Positions 1 through 11,400 of a stretch of 64,000 nucleotides of DNA are shown here, piece after piece (within the stretch, counting starts at the first letter, position 1; every line of letters begins with the position of its first letter). Below the pieces are notes generated by a model, which had not been told where the DNA came from, searched no databases, and worked only from the letters and a program-made list of their open reading frames with translations. Source of the stretch: Trichosporon coremiiforme. Its lineage: Eukaryota > Basidiomycota > Tremellomycetes > Trichosporonales > Trichosporonaceae. The translations under genes and the position numbers were made by a program. Location: positions 125,362 through 189,361 of the forward strand of contig BCJJ01000023.1 in NCBI GenBank assembly GCA_039545355.1. The letters are read 5' to 3'.

Positions 1-15
1 CTGATCAACCCCCAG

Positions 16-1657
16 AGCTCACCAGATCCGGCGCACGATTTCGTTCGCGTCGTTCGACAACCTCGTCCAGCTGCACACGAACCCGGACCAGCGGGAGCGG
101 TTCGTCGCCGAGGTCGCGCGGGCTGGCCGCGAGCTAGTCTGGCGCGACAAGGACGACCACCCTCTGTACCCGCGCGACGGGGAGCAGACGTTTGTGCTCG
201 CCTTCAAGCGCGCGCTTCGTAAGCCACACCTCAAGACCCACACTGACACAAAGGCTCCTTCATTCTCTCGTTCACGGTGCGCTCGGGCGTCAATGTCGTG
301 CTGCTGCTCTTCAAGACGCTCGGGCGGCGCAAGAAGCTCACCGTGCAGCAGCTCCGCACCGCTATCATCGGCGAGGACAGCTGGCGCTTCGGAGCCATGA
401 TTGGTGAGTACCCCGTGCGGCTCCTGCCCTGGTCCGCTCTCTCAAGCTCGATGCCCGTGCTCACCCCAAGGATCATTCACATTCCTCAACACGCTCACGT
501 ACCACATGCTGCGGCTCGCGCCGCCCGCGTCGTACATCCGGAAACGGCTTCGGCACGGCTTGTTCTCGCGGCCGACCTTTGGCCCGCCGGAGCGCGAGGG
601 CGCCGAAGGCGAGCACCGGTGGCACGCGGCCGCTGCTGGCGGCATCGCGTCGCTCGCCTTATTCTGGGAGACAGCAGGAAGGCGGCGCGGCGTGTCGCAG
701 CAGATGTTCGTGCGCGGCCTGCAAGGCGCGTGGAACCAGTACGCGCCGCAGGCGGGCGTGCACATCCCCTTCGGGAACATTGTGCTCTTCGGCTTGTGCT
801 GTGGGCAGATCATGTTTGGGTTCCTGCTCGCGCCGGAAACCATCCCTAGGGAATACTACAACTGGATCCAGAGCGCTAGCGGCGTGCCGACGTTTGCAGT
901 TGCGGCAAACCGCACCGCTGTACGCGAGAACCTCATTCATCCGGAGCACATCAAGCTGGCGCTGACCAGCAAGGGTGTCACGAAGAACAACGTGAGCGAG
1001 TTGAGGCAACTGCTCGAAAGGGTAAGGGGCGGCGCGAAAGCCAACTACCACATTCCATGCAGCATCACGCACCCCTGGACCGAGAGCTGCAACTACACGC
1101 TCGTCGAGCGCTTCTTCCGCACTTTCCGGTTCATGCTCCCCGTCTATGGAGCTTTGCACCTAATCCCCCCGATCGTGCTGCGCCGGCACGCGTTCGCCAA
1201 GGACCCGCTCCGGATGCTGGCCCGAATCACTCTGGGCATCACGCGATCCTGCTCCTTCCTCGGCTTCTTCATCATCATCAACCAGGGTTTGTTCTGTCTG
1301 CGCTCAAACGCTTTGGAAACAACCGGAAAGTTCCCGGGTACTGGTCTGGCGGGTCTCATGCGCTCCCTCTTGGCGAGGAAGGAGACGCTCTGGATCATGG
1401 GCTTCATCAATGCGCTCTCCCTCTTTGCCGAGGAAAGCAAGAGACGCACGGAACTCGCCATGTACGTCTTCCCCAAGGCTCTCGAGAGCGCCTGGGCCAG
1501 CGCCAGGAAGAGGGCATGGGTCCCCGTCGTACCGTTTGGGGACACGGTGCTTGGCGCCGCGGCACTGGCTATGGTCATGGACTCGTATGTCCACAGCCCG
1601 GAGAGTCTGTCGGGCATCGTGCGCAGGTTGCTGTTCCAGCTGGTTGGGCCGGTCTAG
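16..1657 (+). CDS. TMEM135-like multi-pass membrane protein (5' end outside window)
   Basis: Exons 16-218, 254-403 and 471-1657 join in one frame; bases 1-15 look like the 3' end of a further intron (CTGAT then CCCAG), and the in-frame stop at 2-4 supports that. Introns of 35 and 67 nt have GTAAGC and GTGAGT donors. The protein has several hydrophobic segments. A Cys/Pro-rich block, with HIPCSITHPWTESC followed by a stretch ending near PVYGALHLIPPIVLRR, closely resembles the cysteine-rich region of the TMEM135 family, whose animal members act on peroxisomes and mitochondria and in lipid handling. Fungal members are poorly studied, so the precise role here is inferred from family only. The gene ends in VGP-V and a TAG at 1655. 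Another Tim17-related membrane protein is the main alternative. Confidence 0.72.
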
Positions 1658-2508
1658 GCGCGAACCGGGGGCGAGCATTGCGCACGGTGGGCGGAGGCGC
1701 GAGGCTCCCGCGAGCCCGAGCCCGAGCCCGAGGCGAAGAAGTTGGCCGAAGGTGCTCAGCCGTGAGCAACAGCGGCCCGCCAATGTGAGCTAAAGGCGAG
1801 CGCAGTGTGTGTGGCACCGTCCCAACGGTCGCCAACGGTCGGGAGCCAGCGGGGCACGAGCATGCCAGAGAGCGTGTGAGGACACCGCGTCGCGAGCTGT
1901 AGACAGACAAGACATAACTTCATTTCCAACCACCGAACCCTCCTTCCCCCACCCAAACTTCGTTTTGTTTAGACGTAATTTAGACGGCCAGACGGCGACA
2001 CGGCGGCGGCGTTGTATCATGACATGAGAGAAGCGTGAGGAGAATGTATGCAACTCATACTACTCTGCAGCTCAAGCGAGCGAAGCGAGCTGGTCATGCA
2101 GCCGAGCAGCCTCAGGACTGTGCTTGTTGAGGTGCGATGCGGCAACAGAGTAGAGGGGATAGGTCGAAGGAGGGGAGGGGTGGTGGTGTGATAGTAGGGG
2201 ATGATATAAGACTCTAGGCGATGTTGTGAGATACCAAGCAATGTAGTGAGATAGTATCGAGGTCACAGGATGATGTGAGACATTATCTGGTGGGTGAGGT
2301 AAACACGAAGTCGAAGCACAAAGTCGGAGCACAAAGCTGAAGCGCAAACTCGGAGCACAAGGTCAGTCGCACTCCTCGCCACAAGACCTCTCCGAGATAA
2401 CCGACTCGGATCCGGGCAGGTTCGGTGGAGGTCAAGATGTCAAGATGCGTCAGTCATCGTCGATCTTGTCCTCTCCCTTTCCTCCAACCAGTTCATCAGC
2501 ACAACAGT
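1658..2508. other. Intergenic spacer between the TMEM135-like and MRX11-like genes
   Basis: No coding signal of convincing composition on either strand. The stretch holds the 3' region of the upstream gene, an A/G-rich segment with loosely repeated GATG/GTGAGAT words (about 2160-2300) and the tandem 13-mer listed separately. It presumably contains the promoter of the gene starting at 2509. Confidence 0.6.
2311..2362. repeat. Four-copy 13-nt tandem repeat in a promoter
   Basis: Four consecutive 13-nt units close to TCGGAGCACAAAG run without a gap: exact copies or one to a few changes at 2311, 2324, 2337 and 2350. The array lies about 150-200 bp upstream of the ATG at 2509, where upstream activating sites are usual in fungi. 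A regulatory role is inferred only. Confidence 0.75.
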
Positions 2509-3407
2509 ATGCTTCGACAGACCCTCGGTTTGGGGCTGAGAACCCGCCCCTCAGCTCTCCTCTCATCCCTCGCTGCTCGTCAGGTGCAGCGGAGCTATGT
2601 GAAACCACCAAACGTTCCCGCCGATCCATCCGGCCAACCTATCGCCCCCAACTCTGCTCCGAGTGTCGACCCGCGGAAAAAAGAAAAGGTGGAGAAGAAA
2701 CTCGGTCGTCTTGAACGCTACGCGCCAGCCCTAGCCCAGCTTTCGGCAAGGACGGGAGTCAGTCTGCCAGCGCTGACGGGCGCGTTCCTCGTCTTGCACG
2801 AGGTTACAGCGGTCGTTCCCGTGTTTCTGGTGTATTGGCTGTTACATGCTATGGGCGTTGGTGCGGGACTCGTGGCATGGCTCGCGGACGTTGACTCCTC
2901 TTCCATCTCTGGCTCTTCCTCCATCTCCGTCGACCACGAGTCCTCTTCGACAGTGAGCGGAGGAGCAGGAGGGAACGGAGCGCAGGGAGCGCAGGGAGGG
3001 GAGACGCCAGGATGGAAGAAAGTAGTCCATGGGTGGTACGAAGAAGGCGCGCGCAAGGTGGAGCGTGTTGGACGGCGGTACGGGTGGTTGGGGTACGAGA
3101 AGGGGTCCAAACCCTCCGATACGCCTGATGCGCATGCCGAGGCTATTGTTACGCAAGATGCTGGGGCTGTGGCCGACGCGATTGCAGCTTATGTCGTTGT
3201 CAAGGTGAGTCATCATCTACTCTTTCGTCCTCTTCTTCTCTTGTTGGCGTGTTTGGAGACGATACTGCCAGCGAAACGAGCTCCGTACTTTGTCCAGGTA
3301 GCTGACCTCAGGCTCTCCTTCCGCTTCGCCTTGGAATTAGTCTGGCTGCCGCCCCAGCTCTGGCGAGGGCATGGACGCGTCTCACTCGTTCAGTGAGGAG
3401 GAAGTGA
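2509..3407 (+). CDS. Mitochondrial FLILHELTA-family (MRX11-like) protein
   Basis: Exons 2509-3204 and 3312-3407, with intron GTGAGT ... CTGACCTCAG. The N terminus (MLRQTLGLGLRTRPSALLSS...) is Arg/Leu/Ser-rich without acidic residues, like a mitochondrial presequence. Around residue 85 the segment LTGAFLVLHEVTAVVPVF matches the FLILHELTA motif that names a fungal mitochondrial membrane family including yeast Mrx11 (a mitoribosome-associated factor of unknown activity). The spliced C terminus continues VVKALLPLRLGISLAAAPAL, a second hydrophobic segment that typically closes these proteins. A Ser/Gly-rich insert separates the two. The intron was chosen because only that acceptor restores the family-like tail and a clean TGA at 3405. 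Biochemical function is unknown. Confidence 0.7.
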
Positions 3408-3460
3408 AGTAGTGTACAATGCATGATCTATCTCTATGCCCAATATCCCAACTATCCCAA

Positions 3461-5191
3461 CTACGTGACGAGTTTCCGCTCAGCTAAATCAGCCGGACTC
3501 AGCGTCTCGACCACCACCTCGATCTCGTCCTCAACCTCCTCATCAACCCACTCGTCAGGCCGACGAAGCCGTTCCAGGGTGATTTCAGAGTCAATGCGCT
3601 CAGTCACGCGGGCAAGGAGGAGCTTGATCTCGGGACTGAAGGTGGTCATGTCGAGCTCGAGCGCTTTCCATGCGACTAGTTGCCCGACGGTCGCGTTCTG
3701 CGCGGGCGGGAGGGTGTCAAACTTGGCCGCGATCGCGAGCCACATTGACTCAGGGAGCTCATCTCCCTCCGCCTCCGCCTCCGCCTCTCCATTCACCTCA
3801 ACCTCCATGACCGTCTCCTTGACCGTCTCCTTCGCTGGCGCCTTATCCCTCGGCGTGACGGGAAGCTTCGCGGACGGAGTGGGAGTTCCTTCAGCCCCGA
3901 AAGAAGGCGGCAAAGGCTCTCCGTAATCCAGCACAAGCTCAGGTTCAGGCGCAGGCTTGCGAGCCCGCTTCTCCGCCTTCTGAGCAGCCTTGGCCATCTT
4001 TGCGTCCCTGATCCTACGCTCAGAGTCGGGAATGAAGTCGAATTGCCGGGAGGTTACGAAGACATTAGAGGGCAGAGACTTCGGAGAGCGCTCGGAGTAG
4101 GGCACCAGGGTGGGGGCGGGCGGTTTCGAGGTGTGGAACGGGAGTTCGGCGAGTGCCGTTGCCTTCTTGTCCTTGACAGGCTCAGCCTCTGACTCGGACT
4201 CAGATTCTGATTCTGAGGAAGATTCGGACTCGGAGGACGAGTCAGATTCTGCTGATGAGTCGGACTCGGAGCTAGAGGAGGATTCTGATGAAGAGGATGA
4301 GGAGGCGGACGAAGAAGACGCCGCGTCGACCGGCGCAGCGACAACAGAGGTAGAAGCGATACATGAGCTCGCTGCGCTCGCCTCCAGCTCGTCAAAGATC
4401 GTCTTTGTCCCCTGCACCGCGAGCATCTCCCTCAGAAAGCCCTTCTTCTTGTTCCGGTTCGCCATGTCCCTCGGCACAGGGAGTTCCTGTACCGTCGGCA
4501 CCGTCTTGCCCTCCAACCCTTGCACCGGTACGACCGGAACTGGCGCCAGGGTCTGCCGCGCCGCCATGGCTAAACGCTCCAGATTGCTCAGTGGGCGATC
4601 AGGTGGGGGAGGAGCGAGCCCAGCAGCCTCGAGCTTCTTCGCCTCCGCACGCGCCTTGCGTGCCTTCTTCCGCCGTTGGTTGCGCTCATGTGTCCGTCCT
4701 AAGCCTTGGCCGGGCGGCACCAGCTCGCGGATGCTTTGGGTTCGAGGCGGTTCGGCGTCCGAGTCGGATGAAGAGTCGGAGTCTGATTCAGAGCTCGAGC
4801 TAGAATCTGAGGACGAGCTGGACTCTGAGCTTAAGCTCTCCGACGCCGACGCCGACGCTGGCAACGGAACGCTCGCCGCCTCCTCGTGCTTGGCCCTCTT
4901 GCGCGCCTTCTCCGCCTTAGGGCTCGATGGCCGCTTACTCGATCCCGGTTTTGGCCTCACTCTATCTGTCAGTTAAAAGAACGTTAAGTAAACTCACACG
5001 ACAACGTCATTCTTGTCGAGCACGCTCGAGGGCGAGTCGGGGAGCACCTCGTACCCCTCCACCTCGAGGAGGAGGTCGCCGTGCACGCCTGCCGCTCTTA
5101 AATGAGAGATCAGCGAGCCGACCTGCGCGCCGAGCGGGAGAAGTAGTCTTCTCTCGCCGAGTTCGGGCGCGACGTGGACCTTGACGCGCAT
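3461..5191 (-). CDS. Coilin (Cajal-body scaffold) with N-terminal ubiquitin-like and C-terminal Tudor-like domains
   Basis: Exon 1 (5191-4998) and exon 2 (4961-3461) are joined over a 36-nt intron (GTGAGT ... CTGACAGATAG), giving 564 residues. Residues 1-65 (MRVKVHVAPELGERRLLLPL ... LLLEVEGYEVLPDSP ... VLDKNDVVVV) match the coilin N-terminal self-association domain. The middle has basic stretches and long Ser/Glu/Asp runs, typical CK2-type low complexity. Near the C terminus the stretch LPPAQNATVGQLVAWKALEL followed by TFSPEI resembles the atypical Tudor fold of coilin. Coilin organises snRNP maturation in nuclear bodies. An in-frame ATG at 5257 in good context could extend the protein by 22 residues; I prefer 5191 because the domain starts there. 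It is divergent from the nucleoporin gene to its right. Confidence 0.85.
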
Positions 5192-5407
5192 TGCCGCCTT
5201 GTTGTGACTCTGGTGGTGGCCGCTGAAATTGTTGATCTGAATTTCGGCCGTCACCATGGCGGTTCATGACGTCTCGCGGCGGCGAGCGGAACCAAAACAT
5301 TCGATCTTCACCAGGCACACCGCCGCACCATAACCATGCTACAAGTTGATCCAGCGACATCTCAGCATCATACACACAACCATTGCCGCGCGCTGGACAG
5401 AGACACC
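5192..5407. promoter_or_regulatory. Short bidirectional promoter between coilin and the nucleoporin gene
   Basis: Only 216 bp (150 bp if coilin starts at 5257) separate the two divergent start codons, so both transcripts must start inside this interval. No clear TATA box is visible; CA-rich stretches lie near 5310-5400. Confidence 0.6.
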
Positions 5408-8400
5408 ATGTTCGGCTCCAACTCGTTTGGCGCGCTGGCCGTCGAAACGCCCCCAGCCGGTGGACCCGAGCCCACAGAGGGCGAGGAGATCGACGTTGAC
5501 GTGAGCTCATCTGAGGTCAATGTAGCTGACAGCAGTGGATCCAGCTCGTGCGGAGCAACCCGCACGACGTGAATGTGCGCGTTGGACCGAAGGTCAACCT
5601 GAATGGCCTGCCGAGCGAGAGCTCGCTGCTCGCGGTCTCGAATTGGAACGACCTTCTCGCCGCCGGAGGGAACAATGGTGAGCTAGCGGTCTGGTTGGAA
5701 GCTGACAGCAGACGTGCGCCTGCACACCCTCTCGAACATTCACAAGCTGCTCGATGAGTCTGCCAAGGACTCGAAGCCCGAGTCGACCCCCGTGCAGACG
5801 CTGAGCCTCCCCGGACGCCCGATCTGGGTCAGGTGAGCTCTCGGAGACGACCACAAGCTGACATTAGGTTCGCGCACAGCGACGAGCGTATTGTTGTCGT
5901 CAGCACAGGCGGGATTGTGCTGTTCAAGACGGCGGATGTTCTGGGTGGCAACGTGCGTAGCTAGCTAATCAAGACACTCTAGCTGACCTCAGACTGCGCC
6001 CTATGCGACGATTACGACGGGTCTGCCGAACTCGCTTCTTGACGTGCTCGCGAACCCCGGCGCGGACAAGCTCGGCGCGTACGTCGCTCTCGTCTCGCCC
6101 GAGGGTATGGTGCTGCTGGACGTTGACGAGGCGAAAGTGTCCGCCCCCCTGGCCGGGCCGTTTACCGCCGCGTCCTGGTCCGCGAAGGGCAAGCAGATCG
6201 TCCTCGGCACACCCGGCGGCAAGCTCGTGCAGTACACGCCCGAGGGACAACCCAAGGCTGAAATCGCCCCGCCGTCCGACATGGAGAACCCGCGCCCAAC
6301 CTTCGTGCAGTGGCTCGAGAACGACCTGTTCCTCGTCGGATACGCGATGGAGGGTGCCGACCAGGCGGACCCGCTCGACCTGTACGCCGTCCGCCGCAGC
6401 AAGACGGGTTGCACCTACGTCAAGTTCTGGGACGTGAACAACTCGATGGGATACAACGGCCGCAGTGGACAGCATCGCCACTTCGCGGGCCTCAAGGACT
6501 GGGGAGACAACAAGCACCTCTCGTTCCTCATCTCGCCTATCGCGAGTGAGGTTGGTGTGCTCCGCGGCACGCCGATGGAGTGGCAGAGCCTGGTCCTCGA
6601 GGAGACAGCGCGCGGTATCATGCCCGCCGCCACCGCCGGTAGCGACGACACGTCTCCTCTCGGACTCGCCCTCGACCTGACGAGCAAGAAGCCGATCAAG
6701 CGCGGCATTGTGAACGGCGAAGAGCAGGCCGACCTGCCGCCCTGCCCCCGCCTCATAGCGTACTCGCAGGAGGGTATCATCCTCTCGTTCGACATCCGCA
6801 TTCCCGACGCGGGCGCATACCCGAACATGGTGACGCCAGGAGCTGCTCAGCCTACGTCCGCCGCTCCCTCGACGGCTACCTCGGTCGCCACTTCGCCTGA
6901 GAAGAAGCCCGGATTCGGCGGGTTCGGCTCCGGTTCCGCCTTTGGCCAGAGCGCGTTCGGCAAGCCTGCCACCGGATCAGCCTTCGGCCAGTCCGCCTTC
7001 GGCACTGGCTCCACGACATCGGGTTCGAGCCCCGCTAAGCCCGCATTCGGTGGCGCCGGCGCGCCCTCCTTCGGCAGCTCGAGCTTTGGCCAGAAGCCAG
7101 CGGGCCAGAGCGCGTTCGGCTCCAGCGCCTTCGGATCGAGCACTGGAGGGTCTGCGTTCGGCCAAAGCGCCTTCGGGACCACGACCCCGTCCGGCACACC
7201 TGCCAAATCAGCGTTCGGACAGAGCGCCTTCGGAAGCACGACCCCGAGCAGCACACCTGCGAAGCCTGCCTTTGGCGGGTTCGGAAGCACAACGCCGGCG
7301 TCCTCTCCAGCGCCTGCGTTTGGGCAGTCTAGCACGCTGGCTCCCGCCTTCGGTCAGAGCGCCTTTGGCCAGAAGAGTGACAGTAAACCCGCCTTTGCTG
7401 GCTTCGGACAGCAGCCGCAGCCGGAGGAGAAGAAGGAGGAGCCCAAGGACGACAAGAAGGACGACAAGAAGGACGACACGAAGGACGAGGTGAAGCCTGC
7501 CTTCTCTGGATTCGGTCAGCCGGCGGAGAAGAAGGACGACAAGTCTGCCTTCGGCTTCAGCGGCTTCGGGCAGAAGACGGACGGCCAGTCTGCCTTTGGC
7601 TCGAGCACGTTCGGCCAGAATACTGACAAGCCTGCGTTCGGCAGCTTTGGCCAGAAGCCCGACGAGAAGAAGGACGACAAGCCCGCGGAGAAGAAGGATG
7701 ACGCGAAGCCCACCTTCGCCGGTTTCGGTAAGCCTGCCTCGCCCGCCAAGCCTGCGTCCCCCTCCCCGAGCAAGGAGAAGGACTCGTTCGGTCTCGATGA
7801 CCTCGGTGCGGCGATCACGAAGCCCACAGGCGTCGAGTCACCGCCTAGCTCGCCACCGCCCAGCTCTCCCGAGTCGCCGGCCGGCAGAGTGCCCGGGCTC
7901 GAGGACAGCCCGCCCTCCTCGCCCAAGCAGGCCGCGGAGCCTGCTTCTGCTCCCGCGTCCACCTCAACCTCGACGTCCTCGTGGATCAAGCCTGCGACGG
8001 CGTTCGGCTCCTCCACCTCCGGTGGCTTTGGTGCCTTCGGCGGCAACAAGAGCGGTTCTGCCTTCGGCTCTGGCTCCGCATTCGGCTCTGGAGGCGCCTT
8101 CTCCGGTGGCGCGTCCGCCTTCGGTAAGCCCTCGCCGCCTGCCTCCGGCCAGACGAGCCCGACGCGCACCGGAGCCCCTGCCTTTGGACAGTCCTCGGTT
8201 CCCGCTGCGCCCAAATTCGGCCAGTCCTCTACGCCTGCCTTCGGCCAGAGCTCTACGGCCACGTTCGGCCAGTCTTCGACGCCGTTTGGCAAGAGCTCGA
8301 GCCCCGCGTCCTCGACAACGCCCACCCCCTCCGCGTTCTCGAGCACCGGCGGATTCTCTGGCTTCGGCTCTGGCACATCCGCGTTCGGCGCCAAGGCTGG

Positions 8401-11400
8401 CCAGAAGAGCATCTTCGACTCAGCCAAGGACGACAAGAAGGATGACAAGAAGGACGAGAAGAAGGACGACGCCAAGGACGTGAAGCCCGAGAAGGCTGCC
8501 ATGCCTGCTGGTTACGATGTGCCCGCCTCGCCAAAGAGGGGGGCCAAGCCTGAGTCTCCCAAGAAGGGCGACAAGAAGGACGAGGACAAGAAGGACAAGG
8601 TCAAGAAGGACGAGGACAAGAATGACGAGAAGAAGGAGGCTCCTAAGCCCGAGAGAGCCGTCATGCCTCCTGGCTACGACTCGCCGGCCAAGAAGGACGA
8701 CACGCCCGCCATGACCGAAAAGGACGAGAAGACGTCCGCCGACCTCGCCGAGGCTGCGAAAACACCGATCAAGTCCGAGGACAAGGAGAGGGCAGAGATT
8801 AAGTCGGCGACGCCCAAGTCGTTCGCGGACGCTGTCAAGTCGCCATCACCTGCGAAGGCAGCCGCGCTGCCCGATTCGCCAGATGTCGAATCGCTCAGCG
8901 ATGAGGACGGTGATGACAACCACGTACATGTTCACTCTATGGCTGTAGTCGGTCCCAACGGCGAGGAGGAGTCCGACTACTACAACGAGGACGAGGATGA
9001 TTACGACGACGAGGAGTACGATGAGGAGGAGGACGAAGGAGAATTCGATGACGACGACGAGCAGGAGGACGAGGACCACCTGCAGGAGCTCGAGGATGAG
9101 GTCGACGAGGATGCCGAGGCTGCCTCTCTCGGCACCATTCCCGAGGACGAGGAGGACGAGGATGATAGTCACAAGAGTGATGACAAGCCCGAAAAGTCGC
9201 CCAATTTACCCAAGTCGCCTACCTGGTTTGCCTCCGACTCGCCGCAGAAGAAGGACAAGCCCCTCCCGTCGCTGCTCTCGCGCCTTGGCCCGCCCGTCAC
9301 TCAGAAGGATGATGAGGACGATGAGGAGGAGGCGCTCGATGAGGAGGACGACGAGCATGGTGAGGAGCACGAGGAGGATGAGGAACTGCCCAAGGACGAC
9401 ACCAAGTCGACGCCCTCGTCTAAGCCGTCGCTGCTCTCGCGTATGTCGCCGCCCCCCAAGGGCATCGAGTCGCCCGTCCCGGCCCGCACCGTTCCGCCGC
9501 TCAAGCACACTCCCAAGACCTCAAGTCCTCTCGCATTGACCAAGTCTGGCGGTGACGACACGGAAGAGGAGGAGGGACATGAGCCAGGTGAGACTCCATC
9601 CGAGACCCCCGAGACGGAGACGGACGATGAGTCTGGTGCCAGGAAGGATTCGATTGGCAGTGTCGGTCTGAATCTTGCCAGTTCCTGGGGCAAGAAGGAG
9701 GGCAAGAAGGAGAAGGACGAAGGCGACAAGCCCAAATTCTCTTTCGGCGCCAAACCCGCTCCCGGAGACTGGACGTGTGACACGTGTATGCTGAAGAATC
9801 CAGACAGTGCCAAGGAGCAGTGCACCGTTTGCGAGGCTCCCCGCCCCGGCGCGAAGCCAGCAGCTAAACCCGCAGCGCCTCCTGGTCCGCCCGCCCCTCC
9901 TGCCGGCGGCTTCAGCTTCGGCGGTTTCGGAAAGAAGGACGACTCCTCCAAGTCCGGCTCCCCCACCCCGCCTGCATCTGGCGGTTTCAGCTTCGGCGGC
10001 GCGAAGAAGGACGACTCGAAGCCCGCGGTCCCTTCGTTCGGCTTCGGCAAGCCTCCCGCTCCTCCCGCCGGTGGATTCTCGTTTGGCCAGAAGTCGGAGC
10101 CTGCCAAGGACGACAAGAAGGACGACAGCAAGGACGAAAAGGACGCGAAGAAGGATGACGCTCCCAAGGGCGTCGACTGGACCTGCGACACCTGCATGCT
10201 CAAGAACCCCGACAGCGCCAAGGAGCAGTGCACCATCTGCGAGGCTCCTCGACCCGGTGCTAAGCCGGCTGCGGCTGCTAAGCCCCCTGGACCTCCCGCG
10301 CCTCCCGCCGGTGGCTTCAGCTTCGGTGGCTTTGGCAAGCCCGCGGAGACCAAGCCGGCAGAGGAGAAGAAGGACGCGCCGAAGCCTGCGTTCTCCTTCG
10401 GTGGGTTTGGCCAGAAGCCCGAGGAGAAGAAGGATGACAAAACCGACGACAGGAAGGACGCTCCCAAGCCCGCCTTCGCCGGCTTTGGCAAGCCTGCGGA
10501 GAAGAAGGACGACACTCCCAAGGGCGCCGACTGGACTTGTGACACTTGCATGCTGAAGAACCCCGACTCTGCTAAGGAGAAGTGCACTGTGTGCGAGGCA
10601 CCTCGTCCTGGCGCGAAGCCGGCGTCTACTGGCCCGCCCAAGCCGCCTGGACCTCCTGCTCCTCCGGCTGGCGGCTTCAGCTTCGGTGGTAAGCCTGTCA
10701 CTCCCGCTGCCGCGAGCTCCGACAAGTCCGCTGCTCCTCCCGCGTTCGGCGGCTTCAAGCCTCCCGCCCCTCCCGTCGGCGGCTTCGCCTTCGGCCAGAA
10801 GGCCGCTCCTGCTACCGAGAAGAAGGACGATAAGCCCGCGTTTGCCGGCTTCGGCAAGCCCGCCGAGAAGAAGGACGAGAAGGATGAGAAGGCCGCCGCC
10901 GGGCCGGACTGGACATGCGACACGTGCATGCTCAAGAACCCCGACTCGGCGAAGGAGCAGTGCACGGTCTGTGAGGCGCCGCGCCCCGGCGCCAAGCCCG
11001 CGGCCAAGGCCACCCCTCCCGGTCCGCCTGCGCCGCCGGCCGGAGGCTTCAGCTTCGGCGGCAAGCCAGCTGCCCCTACCCCGGCTGCTCCGGCTTCCCA
11101 ATCCGCTCCGGCTTTTGGTGGCTTCGGCAAGCCTTCTACCCCCGCTGCGCCGTCCACCAACCCGGCGCCCGCTTTCGTTGGCTTTGGAAAACCAGTGTCC
11201 CCTGCTCCTGCTTCTGGATCGCCCGCTCCTGCCTCCGCTTTCGGCGGGTTCGGCAAGCCCGCATCGCCTGCTCCCGGAGCAACGCCTGCCCCCGCCTTTG
11301 GCGGATTCGGCAAGCCGGCTTCCCCTGCACCTACTGCGCCGTCTGCGTTCGGTGCTCCGGCTGCTGGTGTCCCGTCTGCCTTCGGCGGGTTCGGCAAGCC

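Noticed and set aside
4110..4976. 288-codon plus-strand ORF over coilin
   Set aside because: Acidic/serine runs are the complement of the Ser-rich tracts of coilin; the minus strand has recognised domains.
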